Source: Madurella fahalii (taxonomy: Eukaryota > Ascomycota > Sordariomycetes > Sordariales). From it: 64,000 nucleotides of DNA. This document shows positions 1 through 11,430 of this stretch, in pieces. Position 1 is the stretch's first letter, and each line of letters begins with the position of its first letter. The stretch covers positions 3,596,001-3,660,000 of the forward strand of contig CM056874.1 of the NCBI GenBank assembly GCA_029876055.1, given 5' to 3'. Under the pieces are notes generated by a model. The model was given only the letters and a program-made list of their open reading frames with translations. It was not told the DNA's origin and did not search any database. Both the position numbers and the translations under genes were made by a program.

Positions 1-1388
1 ACACGATCCGCAACCTTTAACTCAGCTGCCCGGCTATGGAGCTGATTCATGAAGCCCGCATCGCCCCCGAGGCGCTTGTTCCGTTGTCTCGCCCGGTCAT
101 CCAACTCCTGCGCTGCCCGCTCCCGCTCCTCTAGAGCGGTGAGCCGACGCTCACGGTCCTGGTCCAGATCGGTAGCTGCCTCTTGCATGGCCGCCAGCCT
201 GCGGGCACGCTCTTGCTCGGCCTTTTCTCTGTCCGCCTCTGCATTGCTAGGCTGTCTACCGTTATCCCTAGGAGGGCCGACGCGATCCCGTTCCCCATCG
301 TAATCACGGTCCCGGTCCCGGTCTCTACGGGAGCGATAAGAGCCGCCACCGCCGGTTCGGTGAGGTTTTGGTTCGTTGTCGTATCTTTGTGATCGGCCGT
401 CACGTTCCGTGGAATGGCTCCTCTTTCTTCGGTTGTCGCGGTCTGGCGAGTAATCCTCCCTCTTTGCATGGGGGGATGACGACCGAGAATCTGCCTTGGA
501 CCGCTCCTCTCTTTCTCTTGGTCGTTCTGCACGACGATCCTCCCGTATATCCCGTCTGTCGCGGCTGCCCCGTCGGTCACGGCTATTCCGTCGATCACGG
601 CCGTCGCGCCTCTCTCGCCGATCGCGGGAATCCGCCGACTCTGACCTGTCCCGCCTCCGATCTCGCGAGTCTCTCCGCCGCCTCCGTCGGTCATTCTCAT
701 CTTCCGACCCATATCTCCTGGGACTTCTCGATCTATCTCTGGAGTCCGACCTGCGCCGGCGAGACCTCCTCTCGTCGTCTCCGCGGTCGTCCCGGTGGCG
801 ATGCGATCGGTGGTGGGAATGCCGATGCTTTTGACGTTTCTCCTCTTTGCGCTTTGTCTTATCGTGAGAATCATCGATGCCCATGGATGCCAGCAGTTGC
901 CGCCTCTTGATTGGGTCGTTCATCATCGCCTCGTATGCCTGCTGCTCCTGCCTCTTGATAGCCAGTAACGGGTCTTCCCTGATCTTGGCCGCTATATCGC
1001 GCGCGTTCGTGATGGCGGTCGCCGGCGCCGCGGCAAGGGCGTCCTGACTCGGTTGCTTCTGCAGCTTCTTAACTTCATTATCCTGGAGGAGTTTATCGAT
1101 CCGCCGTTTGCCGAGGAGGTAAGCCTCGTTTTCAGCCGCGTCGCCGGCCTGCCCGTCGGTTGGGCCAGAGTACATCCATTCCACCCGCTCGACCCGGCGC
1201 TTTCCGCCTGCGGCCTCGAGAGCCTTCTGGATCTCCTCCTTGCGTCGCTCCTCCTCGATCTCCTGCAAGCGCTGCTGCAGCTTCTTGCGTTCCGCGATGG
1301 CCTCGGCCTCAGCCTTTTGCGTCGCGGCGACATTCCCCGAACGTTGGGGATGCCAACTCTTTTTCATGTTAAGGTCTCCGGAACCCAT
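1..1388 (-). CDS. CWC25: Pre-mRNA-splicing factor CWC25 (3' end beyond the left edge)
   Basis: Spliceosome component that joins the activated (B*) complex and promotes the first transesterification. The reading frame runs without a stop from ATG at 1388 to the window edge, about 462 codons. The protein opens MGSGDLNMKKSWHP, the signature start of CWC25 with its CIR_N domain, then a Lys/Glu coiled coil (about residues 20-50) and the conserved stretch DPLLAIKRQEQQ near residue 135. A long Arg/Ser/Asp-rich low-complexity region follows (about 180-380), typical of splicing factors, and then a conserved helical tail ending GFMNQLHSRAAEL. Probably only a few C-terminal residues are missing. No intron is needed. 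The ATG at 1388 is preferred to the in-frame Met seven codons later because GSGDLN is part of the family start. It is divergent from CSN2. Confidence 0.92.
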   Translation of the reverse strand, partial: MGSGDLNMKKSWHPQRSGNVAATQKAEAEAIAERKKLQQRLQEIEEERRKEEIQKALEAAGGKRRVERVEWMYSGPTDGQAGDAAENEAYLLGKRRIDKLLQDNEVKKLQKQPSQDALAAAPATAITNARDIAAKIREDPLLAIKRQEQQAYEAMMNDPIKRRQLLASMGIDDSHDKTKRKEEKRQKHRHSHHRSHRHRDDRGDDERRSRRRRSDSRDRSRSPRRYGSEDENDRRRRRRDSRDRRRDRSESADSRDRRERRDGRDRRNSRDRRGSRDRRDIREDRRAERPREREERSKADSRSSSPHAKREDYSPDRDNRRKRSHSTERDGRSQRYDNEPKPHRTGGGGSYRSRRDRDRDRDYDGERDRVGPPRDNGRQPSNAEADREKAEQERARRLAAMQEAATDLDQDRERRLTALEERERAAQELDDRARQRNKRLGGDAGFMNQLHSRAAELKVADR

Positions 1389-2184
1389 CTTGGCAGTGGT
1401 GATGCTGCCTCCGCAGCGCGACGACTAGAGCAGTGGGTAGAGGATCGGACTTTGTTGTCGCAACCGCAGACTTTAAGGGTTGATGTTGAGCCTTCAAGGA
1501 GGGCAGGGACTCGGATACGCGAGAATTTTTATTGTCGTTGAGGGCTCTGCCTTGGTTCGCCCGTCTTGTTGTCGTGGCGAAATGGATGCTTGGGTCATGG
1601 GTGGGAGAGAGAGTGGCAACCGCGATCTTCAAATGACCAAGAGATTTTGGACGGGTTGCCTCCACAGGCAGGGGCTGAAACCTCAGTTATTGCAATTAAG
1701 CCCCGTTAGAGAAACCCAGGAGTTTCGCAGGACTGCGCAATAAAACTATGAGATTTCAGGCAACGTGCAGTAGACCTAAAGAACGGGCCAAATTTCACAA
1801 CAAAGTATTCATCCCGTTATGATAATGCTTCCCGCTTGAGTAGTTATTCCTCGAGGTGTCTCAGCTTCCCGTTAGGTACTTTGCCTTGTCTGTATACTAA
1901 TGCTAATAATGAGGCAAAGATGACAGGACCATGCTGCGCTGCCACCGAAGCTTCAGCCAATCGATAAGTATCTACCCCACACCAGCTGTGGTGCGGATTC
2001 TCCACCAATTCGCATCACCTCTGCTTGGCTCAGCCTTATCATTGTGTGCCTACCTGGACCCTCAAGCTTCACCCCGCCGCCTTTTCAAAGACAGTCCCTT
2101 GGCCTTGCGGCTGCCGATTGTCACGTTCCAACACCTCCAACACGACAGGTCAGCAGAGTCTTCAAGTAGTGCAGGAGATTTACC
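1389..2184. promoter_or_regulatory. Divergent promoter region between CWC25 and CSN2
   Basis: About 800 bp between two divergent housekeeping starts, so it must hold both promoters and 5' UTRs. I see no gene. AT content rises around 1790-1920, the most likely core-promoter area. No specific operator is recognised. Confidence 0.5.
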
Positions 2185-3738
2185 ATGTCGGACGACGATT
2201 TTATGCAGGCCTCGGACGAGGAGTACGGTTTCGAATACGAGGATGAAGAGGATGAGGACAACGGCGACGTCGACATCGAGAACAAGTATTATAATGCGAA
2301 GCAAACCAAGGCATCAGACCCCGAGGAAGCAGTAGAGGAATTCCTAGGGATACCGGCTCTGGAGCCGGAGAAAGGAGAATGGGGTTTCAAAGCCCTCAAA
2401 CAAGCCATCAAGTTGGAATTCAAGCTGCAGCGGTACCAGAAGGTCGGTGCCGTTACCCAGATGGTGTACTGGTAGCCGAGGCCTGAACTGACCGTGTGCT
2501 AGGCCACCGAACACTACAAAGAGCTCCTCACATACGTCAAGTCGGCCGTCACCAGGAACTACTCGGAAAAGTCGATCGACAACATGCTCAACTTTATCGA
2601 GAAGGGGGCAGACAACCCGGCAGCCGTGCAGTGCATCGAGCAATTCTACTCGCTCACCTTACAATGTTTCCAGAGCACGAACAACGAGCGTCTCTGGCTC
2701 AAGACCAACATCAAGCTAGCCAAGCTGCTCCTCGACCGCAAGGACTACCATGCCGTGGGCCGGAAGCTCCGAGAGCTCCACAAGGTGTGCAGGAAGGAGG
2801 ACGGTACCGACGACCCGAGCAAGGGTACCTACTTGCTTGAGATCTACGCCCTGGAGATTCAGATGTACTCGGAGATTAGGAATAACAACCAGCTCAAGGC
2901 CCTATACCAGAAAGCGCTTAAGGTGCGGTCGGCGGTGCCACATCCCAAGATCCAGGGCGTTATCCGTGAGTGCGGCGGGAAGATGCACATGAGCGAGGAG
3001 AACTGGAAGGACGCCCAGATCGACTTCTTCGAGGCCTTCCGCAACTACGACGAGGCCGGCGATCTACGGCGCATCCAGGTGCTCAAGTACCTACTCCTCA
3101 CCACCATGCTGATGAAATCCGACATCAACCCGTTCGACAGCCAGGAGACGAAGCCGTACAAGAATGATCCCCGCATCGCCGCCATGACGGACCTAGTCGA
3201 CGCTTACCAGCGTGATGACATCACCAAGTACGAGGACGTCCTCCAGACGAACACGGATCTGCTTGCCGATCCGTTCATCGCCGAGAACATCGACGAGGTG
3301 ACACGTAACATGCGCACAAAGGGAGTTCTCAAGCTGATCGCGCCATACACGCGCATGCGGTTGAGCAAGATTGCCGAGAGCCTGCGCATTGGCGTACCCG
3401 AGGTCCAGGACATTCTCAGCTACCTCATCGTCGACGGCCGCGTCAAGGGCCGCATTGATGAACACAATGGCACGTTCGAGATCGAATCCCCGGGGGATGC
3501 GGAGCGAGCCAAGGCCATCCAGGGCTTGTCGTCGGCCGTTGCAGATCTATATACGGCCATCTTTAAGGACGGCGAAGGGTTCCGTAGTGCAATCCCCGAC
3601 ATGGCCAATGCCGGGTTCGGGGACTCCATGGGCGACTTTGGTGCCTTTCCGGACGTCGGCCGGCCGGCCGGCCTAAGGTTAGGGAGGGGTGTGCGCCGCG
3701 GCAACTTGAAAAATATGATAAACCAAGCCCTGCACTAG
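2185..3738 (+). CDS. csn2: COP9 signalosome complex subunit 2
   Basis: Subunit of the COP9 signalosome, which removes NEDD8 from cullin-RING ligases; in filamentous fungi it links light, development and secondary metabolism. Exons are 2185-2442 and 2503-3738, with a 60-nt intron 2443-2502. The product is 497 aa, close to fungal CSN2 lengths. It begins with the acidic start MSDDDFMQASDEEYGFEYED, followed by TPR-like helices with the family stretch AVTRNYSEKSIDNMLNFIEK at the start of exon 2, and ends in a PCI/winged-helix domain (about residues 370-450; IAPYTRMRLSKIAESL, DGRVKGRIDEHNGTFEI). The splice joins RYQK to ATEHYKELL. Past the TAG the same frame stays open for 67 codons and encodes a membrane-like segment (see findings). 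Confidence 0.95.
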
Positions 3739-6732
3739 GTCTGGAAGGGTGCACAAGCAAGTTTGAGGAAGGGGTTTAGTATTGTCTTATTCTCGGCACT
3801 CATCCCGATTCTTGTGAGTATTTACATTGGCAAACGGATCGTGGAGGGGGCTGGTGATGGGATTGCAGAATTACATGACGACCGTAGTACCCGAGCGGGA
3901 GTCACCGTAGATAGTGAAAAGCCAGGGAGTTCAACTGCCTAGAAAAACAGCGTTGTTGTCAAGAAATCTCACAAGAAGGGGGAGAAGGGGAAAAAAAAAA
4001 ACCGTCACCACAAAGAACCAGCGGGCATTAGGCTGGACAAACGGGACTCAGATAATATTCTAAAGCAACGTTCCTCAGACCAATTCCATACAAATATTTG
4101 CTACGTGTCAAGTGATCCCGCCGTGGGTATTGCTGATCTGCGTTCCCCTCTCCTTTCATGAGTGTGTTCACCTAGCCGAGCCGTGCGATGCAGTACGGTG
4201 CAACGTGATAGCTCAATGCTAAGGCAGGCAGCTACGATGTTCTTGGTTCTTATACGTAATCGCGCTACTCTGCCGTCCAGAACATATCTGTACGGGGATC
4301 GAAGACAACTCGTTACGGTACACTTTAGGATAGTATATTATGTCCTGCATAAGCCGGAACTTCCCCCCGGCATACGGCTACTCCCCTCCCCCCACCGGCC
4401 GGTCGAGTAACAGGAGGCTTAATGTTGTCAAGGGCCTTCCTCAGCGGCGTACCCGTGGAGCTGTGACCGTGACGATCCGGGTTGAGAGATAAAGTGCATA
4501 TCCATGCTGGCATCAAGAAGCTGTTTCTCCACGGCAGGCACCGGTGCCATGCAAATGCCCCCAGCGTATCTGGCAGGCAATATTGGGCCGTGGCACACTT
4601 GGGTATGCATGCGTGGTTTGAGGGGGACTTTTACGACTGAATCCCTGCGTGTGCCAATATGATTACGGCCACGGCATTTCTCAAGCAACCAAATACCTGT
4701 GCGGTTCAGCGAATCCGCGTGGATACAAGGGCACAGGGCCAACAGAATCCTGCAGCTGTTGTCAACTTAACACTCCCTGCAAGGATGATCACGGAAATTC
4801 CCTCAATGAAACCAGACACGGCGGAATTCCCCGTGCTCTTGGGTCGCAGCTTGATCATCCCCCGTATACGTTACCTAGCCCGACGATGACTATAACAGCC
4901 GGGGTGTCATTGACCAACTGTCCAATAGATCAGGGCAGGGGATCAGGGAAGAGAGCGGTACGGCAGCGCGCCAGCTTGTCCGCTTGCTCTGTACGAGATC
5001 CGGACATGTAACATCCCCTGTGGATCCACCAGGCCACGGAGTACGACGTTTTGTTTTTTTTTTTTTTTTCCTTTTTCAGGCCGAAAACGTCTGGGACGGG
5101 GGGATTTGCTGACTTCGCAGGGCCCGATCCTTGAATCTGCGGAAGACACCCTACTGCGCGTCAAGGACAGCATCTTGATGGGCGGTGAGCCGCGTCTCGC
5201 CGTGATCTAGATCCCGGCCTATGCGTCGCGATTATGTGCGTCCCGGCCAAGGTAGCATGGCAGATACCAAGGCATCCCGCAATTAACAGGTACTCTTTGA
5301 TGAGCGCACGAAAACATGCAATGCGGCACCACTCGGCACCGGATCCAGGTTGTGTAAAGAGATGCCACCAATGCCGGAGGCAATTTTCTGGGAGAAGGCA
5401 CCGAGCATGGTGTACAGCATCAGTAACACTACCGAGGCTGCAGGGCGGCAGCTCGCAGCCGCGGTGACGAAACAAGCGAATGATGCATCTGAATATCGGA
5501 GCCCATCGGCAGCACGCATGACGGAGACGACGAATGATGGGTGATTCTTTGCTTGCCAGGCGACAACTCAAGTTTATCGGCTGGTGAAGCGGATGCCGGC
5601 ATATCACGCTTTTTTTTTTGGCCTTTCGACTCGTGGGCTGGAGAACAATCAGGAGCCGGGGGTCCTGGGCGCCATTAGGAATCAATGTCGTAGGCCTTGA
5701 GCTGCGAAGACCGTCCACTCCTGGCAATCGCCCGGTTCGGATGCGCGCACAACTTCCCTCGGCCCAATGACTGCCTTTGGGGTGTTTATTGTCGTGGGCG
5801 GCCGCAGCGAGAGTGGCCTCGCGTCCCGCTAGAAAGAAACATTGCAGAGTGTATTGCAGCACGAGCTCGCAATGGTTCCCGAACCGTCGGCCGCTTTGGA
5901 GCTGTCTGGCAGGGTCGGAGACGGGGAGATCATTGGGTAAGGGGTGTGGCCGATTTCCCGCACACCCAGTTGACAAGGTTTTGGCTCAATATCGGGACGC
6001 AGCGGTTGCGACATCAAATCAGTTTGGGAGACTGGGACTGGGGGCTCCCCAGACGATGGCCCAGCTCCGCGTCTTGCTCGCGATAGCGGCCCTCCTCTCT
6101 TTGCGAGAGCCGCTCGATGCACCCAACACCTTTCGGCGCGGCCGCCGCCCTCCCATCCAAAAGCCATGGCCGAGCTGCAAGCGACTTCGGGTGCACTGCA
6201 CGGGAGGCTGCCGACTGCAGGACCCCAGACATGCGGATAGACTTCAGGTAGGTTGACCGGCAGGTAATTTGGGGGAGCTTGGTGACGGCCGACAGAGCAC
6301 TCCCTGACTGGGCTGTGGGTCGTGACTCGGGGCCGGCTCCGGGGCGGAAAGGCGTCCGCACACTGCCGTTGGCTACAGGTCCCGCACCCTGCGCCGGCGG
6401 GACGCCAAGAGTGCCCTAGACGGAGGAAATGGCCTATTAGAGGACATCAAAGCGAGCAAAGCGATCGATCAACACGCTGCGACGCACGGTAGTTGTCGCA
6501 ATAAGGTACAGACGTGGTTGTGACGAGGCGGGAGCGAGGAGTCCTGCATGATGTTTTGCACCGCAGCACGGACAGTGTGAAGGGCAGGAGGGCGGGGGAA
6601 CGGGTAAACGAGCTCGGACGGGAAAATTGGTGGTCCTCCCCCACCCCACGATCGGACGGGAAGGCAAGGTAGGTAAGGTAAGGTAAAAGTAGGTAGGGGG
6701 CGGAACGACGGGATGTGGGATTTGGGACGTGA

Positions 6733-6774
6733 GTTGCAGGTTGCGGGTTGCGGGTTGCGGGTTGCGGGTTGCGG
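6733..6774. repeat. 7-bp tandem repeat (GTTGCGG)6
   Basis: Six head-to-tail copies of GTTGCGG, the first being the variant GTTGCAG, followed by decayed copies to about 6795. It lies in the gene-poor interval and no function is apparent. Confidence 0.9.
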
Positions 6775-8213
6775 ATTGTGAGTTGCGAGTTGGCGAGCGC
6801 CGTCGACCTCGACTTTGTCTGTCCAAAGCAATGTATTGTATGTATAAGTTACCTTGGCAATCGCATGCAGTGGGCCCAGTTGCATAGGCCCAGGCCGGGC
6901 GAAACGGCAGTCGCGAGAGATGAAGGTAGAAAACCTGAAGTCGGTGTTTCTGCGATGTTTGCACAGGATGCGAATCGCGAGGAACCTGGGATGTCGATGA
7001 TGGATGGGCCTTTTGTGGAGCCCCATAGCCCAGTTCTCCCGCTTGAAAGGCTCGGCAGACCTGTCCAGTCCTGGGGCCCCGCTCGGAGCACGATTCCACC
7101 CGGTAGCGTCCCAGGGCATGGTGAACGCCAACTTAGCACCGCGCCCTTTTTTAACAGCTGGAACCCCACGGGGCTGGCTCGGCCCTTGAAACCCCCGGTG
7201 CGGTTAGGTGGGTAGGGCTGTTTGGGCTTGGTGACGTCGAGATAGAGCATTCGGCCTTCCTTTCTCCGTCTCATCCACAAGACACCAACGAAACCAACCC
7301 CACCACCGCGCACCGCAACCCCTCTTTTTCTGCCCTCGCTAACGTTATTTCCTAGCATTGCGATGGCGCGTTGAATCTTCGACTGCCCATCAATGTCGCA
7401 TCAGAGGAAAGCTTGCCCCCGCAAACTTGCAACCATGAGGTGCATCAAGGCCCGCAGACGGTTGCTGCCTCTCCCCACAGCTCATGCAGCCCTTCAGATG
7501 GCTATATTGGCCCCGTACTCTCAATAGGCTGCCGTGGCTAGCGGCAGTCTCGCGGGCACGACGGCTTCGGGGCACCACCATCTAGTCTGGAAGCACGAAT
7601 CGGATCAAATGACCGAGCGGGTATCCACGTCGTTCAGCCAACTGGAGGCCCGCCGCCGTCTGTCCCCCTCAGCCACCCACATCCCTTCTCACCAACGACA
7701 GCTTTGATCTCTGTGGCCGGGCAGCAGCCATTGACCGTCATCAAGCATGAAGGTTGATATTGCCTGGGCTTCTGTGTGCCCCTCCACCAACTAGCTCGAC
7801 GCAGGCTGCGGCTGTCAGAACAGAACACTGCGTAAGCTCCTAGACGAGGAGCACGATGGATTGGCCAGCCTGCAAGCCATCTGGGATTCACAAGGCGGAG
7901 AAGCGACCATCCCGCGGGCAGCGAAGAACCGGGAAATGCTGCGACAGTCATCAGACACCTCAGGGCCGAGCTAAAGCTGCTCTAGCACCGCCCTCGTATG
8001 TACTGTACAAACAGTACTGCATACGTACAGCCCGCCCAAGTACATACTGAGCCACAGGATCGTCCGGTATTCGCGGATGGAGCGTTTTAGTGCCCGAATT
8101 ACCTGACCTTTCTCTCACCCTCACGCGGTAAAACATGTGTCCAGTGGGACTGCCAGGGGCCCCGGGTGATGGAACCAAAAGAACCCACCACCACACTCAC
8201 CATGTTTTCTTTT

Positions 8214-8233
8214 GGGGGGGGGGGGGGGGGGGG
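8214..8233. repeat. G20 homopolymer
   Basis: Twenty consecutive G after a TTTTCTTTT stretch. It is G-quadruplex prone and also prone to sequencing length error. Confidence 0.9.
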
Positions 8234-11138
8234 TGCGAAGCTAGCGCCAACCGCATTGGTGTATGAATGCTGGGGAAGTTTGAGTGTGGACAACCATCAG
8301 AGCCGAACCCCACCATCAGCGGTCCCACGAACCCGGGACGTGAGGGCCCAAGCCAATCAAGAGTCGAGGCCCTCACCATCCTTCAGCAATCCTCCACAAC
8401 CTTTTGGCTCGCACATTCTCGACGAGATTCGCCAAAGGTTGTGGCATGGGCGTTGAGACTGCAGGCGAACTAACAACTTCGCTTCATCCAAAGTGATCAT
8501 GGATGCCAGTGCTCCGACTTGGCATTGTGACGCTCTCCATGTGTGTTCAAAGCAGCCTTGCGCCGGCGTGCCGCTACAGCAAGCGATGCCATGTCTCGGC
8601 TCGTCAAGGTAGCAGTTGTCGCAGCGTCTGGATCGACAATGCTGCATGAGATTAGGCATGGCTGAGGGTATGGAGGAAGAGCCAGCAAAGCCATGGACCG
8701 CAGTGTACACGTACCCCAGGTTCGTGGTTACCTTCGTGTTCCCATGGCGAGCGCCTCGTTTGACTGGCATCCTCGTCGCACCGCCTGCGCCGCAGACTGG
8801 CCGAGAAAGTTGGGTCCTTAGCCGGATATCCCTCCTGAATCTTAATAGACGACTGACCAGGACGGTATCGGGCCAGTGCGAAGGGGGGTTCCAGGCGGAT
8901 TGCAACCGTGGTGTGTCACTCGCACAACTGATCAGCTGCCAGCCCGGTTTCGTTCCTGGCTGTTTGCGGTGTGTGCACTGTGATCGCATGAAGTAGAGGT
9001 GTGGAAGGGTGTCAGCTTTGATCTCCGCACCCCGGACTGTATCGACACTTGGAAGTAACGCCACGATCCGACCTCTCGATGCCTCGACCCGGGATCCCAG
9101 TCGGGAATAGCGGGCATGATTTCGAGACCGTTGCTCATCGGGGACTGCCCCGGGTACATTGTGCAGGCCAATGTCGATTCTTGCCCCAGTTGTTTGACCC
9201 TCGCATTCCTCCTCGATCCACTGATGGGATTCATGGGCAACCCCGGGACTCGCTCTTTGCGAACACGCCTTTCTCATGCGGTCTCGGTACCTGGTAGTTA
9301 ATTAAAACATGGAGTGATACCCTGAACCACCAGGATGGGTGGGAGGCACGCTATGCCTGACCTAGACGAGCTCACTTGAGCGGCCGGCACTGGGAGACCG
9401 GCCACTCTCTTGGCCGGTCGGGCCCGGCTGAGAGATGCGGCGGGGGTTCCCGGAGTCGCTGGGGGTCGCCGGTGTCTACGGCAGCAAGTACCCAGATGGT
9501 GTGATTAGCACGACGGGATTGGATCTTCCAGACGGCCGCTTCTGGGGACATGGACGCCCCAACGTTACCGTGCTGGTTGCGCCTTCGTATCTGTACAGAT
9601 TACTCTCTGTTTTGTGTGAATGGCGTCCTATCACGGTGCAGGGACCTGTTGGGGCTGCAGTCTCGGAGCAGCAAGAGGAGCGGCGCCGTCTTTGCTGACT
9701 TCACACCACCCGGTCTTATTCGGGAGACGCCCTATCCCTTGTGGCTCCCCAGATGGGAGCTATGGGGTGTGGGTCTCGGCATACGGCGCTAGTGGCATGG
9801 CTGTACACAGTACACGGTACACAAAGCATCTGGGAACAGTGAACAGGAGCGGGTGCTCCAGATCAGTGGGGGCCTGGACCACTGGGACAGTCTCTGAGTC
9901 CAAGTGCTGACGAAGATGCCTCGGCAGGCAAACGGGCCCTTTCCCCGAAACGACTAGCAGTGGAATGGCACGGCATCCTGCTAGCCCTCCATGACAGACC
10001 GGATTTGTCTGAATCGATGCCTTGACCATATATATTTTTTTTTCTTCTTCTTTTTTTCTTATATATTTTCTTTTTCTGTTGTGTTCTTTTTCACGTTCGC
10101 GCTCTTCCGGGGGGCTAGCAGCCCCCTGTTACCCGCGCCCGGGCCACGCAGCATCAAATGCAACATCCGGGATCAGGGGCATTATTGAGGAATTACACAC
10201 CTAACAGAATGACGACAGGGGACCACAAGGCTCATCACGCACCTCGGAGCCGGCATGGGGCAGCTTGCAAGGGAGCTCAGACCGTCAGCCCCCCTGTCTC
10301 ATCGAAGTTCCCTTCCTTCATCGACATCGGCAGGCCGGGGGAGCCCGCAGCAAGCCTCAGTGGGCCGAAGGCTGGCAAGCCGACGTTTGCTGCGTTGCGG
10401 CCGGCGGGCCAGTGCGTCTGGAACCGGCAGGGGCAGCCAGGAGGGGCCAGGGATGGTCTCCGATTTCTCTGGGTATTTCTGTTATTTTTTTTTTTTTTCC
10501 CCGACAGGGGGGTGAGCTGCAGTTGAGGTGCCACAGAGGAGCATCGCGGCTGGCAATGGACAGCAGCCACTGCAAGGAAGCCGAGCACTACATGCCCGGC
10601 GTCTGTGAATAGATTGGCAACAGCAGATGGAGCCTGGAAGGGACTAAGCAGCACCGCTGCAGCTGACTAGGTAGGTTGATGTCTCCACCCGGGACATGCT
10701 GGAGAAATCGGGCCTGGCTCTCTAGGTAGCTTCGTACTGTTGTTGTTCGTTGGGGTTTATTATTAATGTTATTGCCCTGCTCTGCCCGGCCGACTTCTTT
10801 CTCCTCCCTCCCGTCCTACCTACCTACCCGCCCTTTACTTCCCCAGGCTTTGCTGATTGTGCGCCCCAGGCTGACGTAGTTGGTCTTGGTTGTGGTGTCT
10901 CGTCGCCGCGGTCCGTCCGGTTGTGCAGTCGGTCGTTGTCTCCCCAGCTTGGGTTTTCTTTTTCGGTAATATTTTATTTTATTTTTATTTCGTGTTATTT
11001 GATTTTGCTCGTTCCGCTCGGCAGGGTGCGCTGTGATTCCCCAGCCGGCAAGGCACATACAAACTGCGGTTCGATACATACAGCCGACACAGAAAGCAGG
11101 ACGTTTACCTGTTCTCCACTCGTTGGCTCCTGAGGCCA

Positions 11139-11165
11139 ACACACACACACACACACACACACACA
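11139..11165. repeat. (AC)13 microsatellite
   Basis: Twenty-seven nt of AC dinucleotides about 265 bp upstream of the otubain start codon, inside the probable 5' UTR/promoter. It is likely length-polymorphic. Confidence 0.95.
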
Positions 11166-11430
11166 GCCAGCCATACCTACAGATAAAAACAGACCAACCC
11201 TTTTCTCCCGTCTGCGTCCTGTCGGGGGTTGCTGCTGGTGCTTTGCTCGTGCTGGCGCTGCTTCTAGCCTTTCCATGCTGAGGCATCCAGTCTGCAGCTG
11301 CTGTTTTGGTGCGCACACATGCTCCAGGCGCTTCAGGCACTCTAGGCCCTGAATTGTGGCACCTTCTCGGCCCCCGACGCGCTAGAGATCCTCATTGACA
11401 CGCCTCCGCATCGCTGTCCCGCCGTCCGGC

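Larger units (their letters stand above)
3739..11430. other. Gene-poor 7.7-kb interval
   Basis: No protein gene can be supported here. The open frames, the longest about 306 codons on the minus strand at 8357-9277, have Cys/Arg/His/Ser-rich composition and no recognisable domain. It holds pyrimidine-rich tracts (T16 at 5054-5069, T14 at 10485-10498, mixed T/C around 10030-10095), a 7-bp tandem repeat at 6733-6774, a G20 run at 8214-8233 and an AC repeat at 11139-11165. A CT-rich stretch at about 10790-10990 is the likely promoter/5' UTR of the otubain gene. A branch-plus-acceptor-like string (GCTAACG then CCTAG, 7339-7355) suggests a spliced untranslated transcript could exist, but this is weak. 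Confidence 0.5.

Noticed and set aside
5161..5976. A 271-codon minus-strand open frame.
   Set aside because: No recognisable motif, low-complexity Arg/His/Cys composition, and the opposite strand is equally open.
8357..9277. A 306-codon minus-strand open frame.
   Set aside because: Composition is rich in Cys, Arg, His and Ser with no domain or splice-consistent structure, and it sits in a GC-rich region where long chance frames are common.
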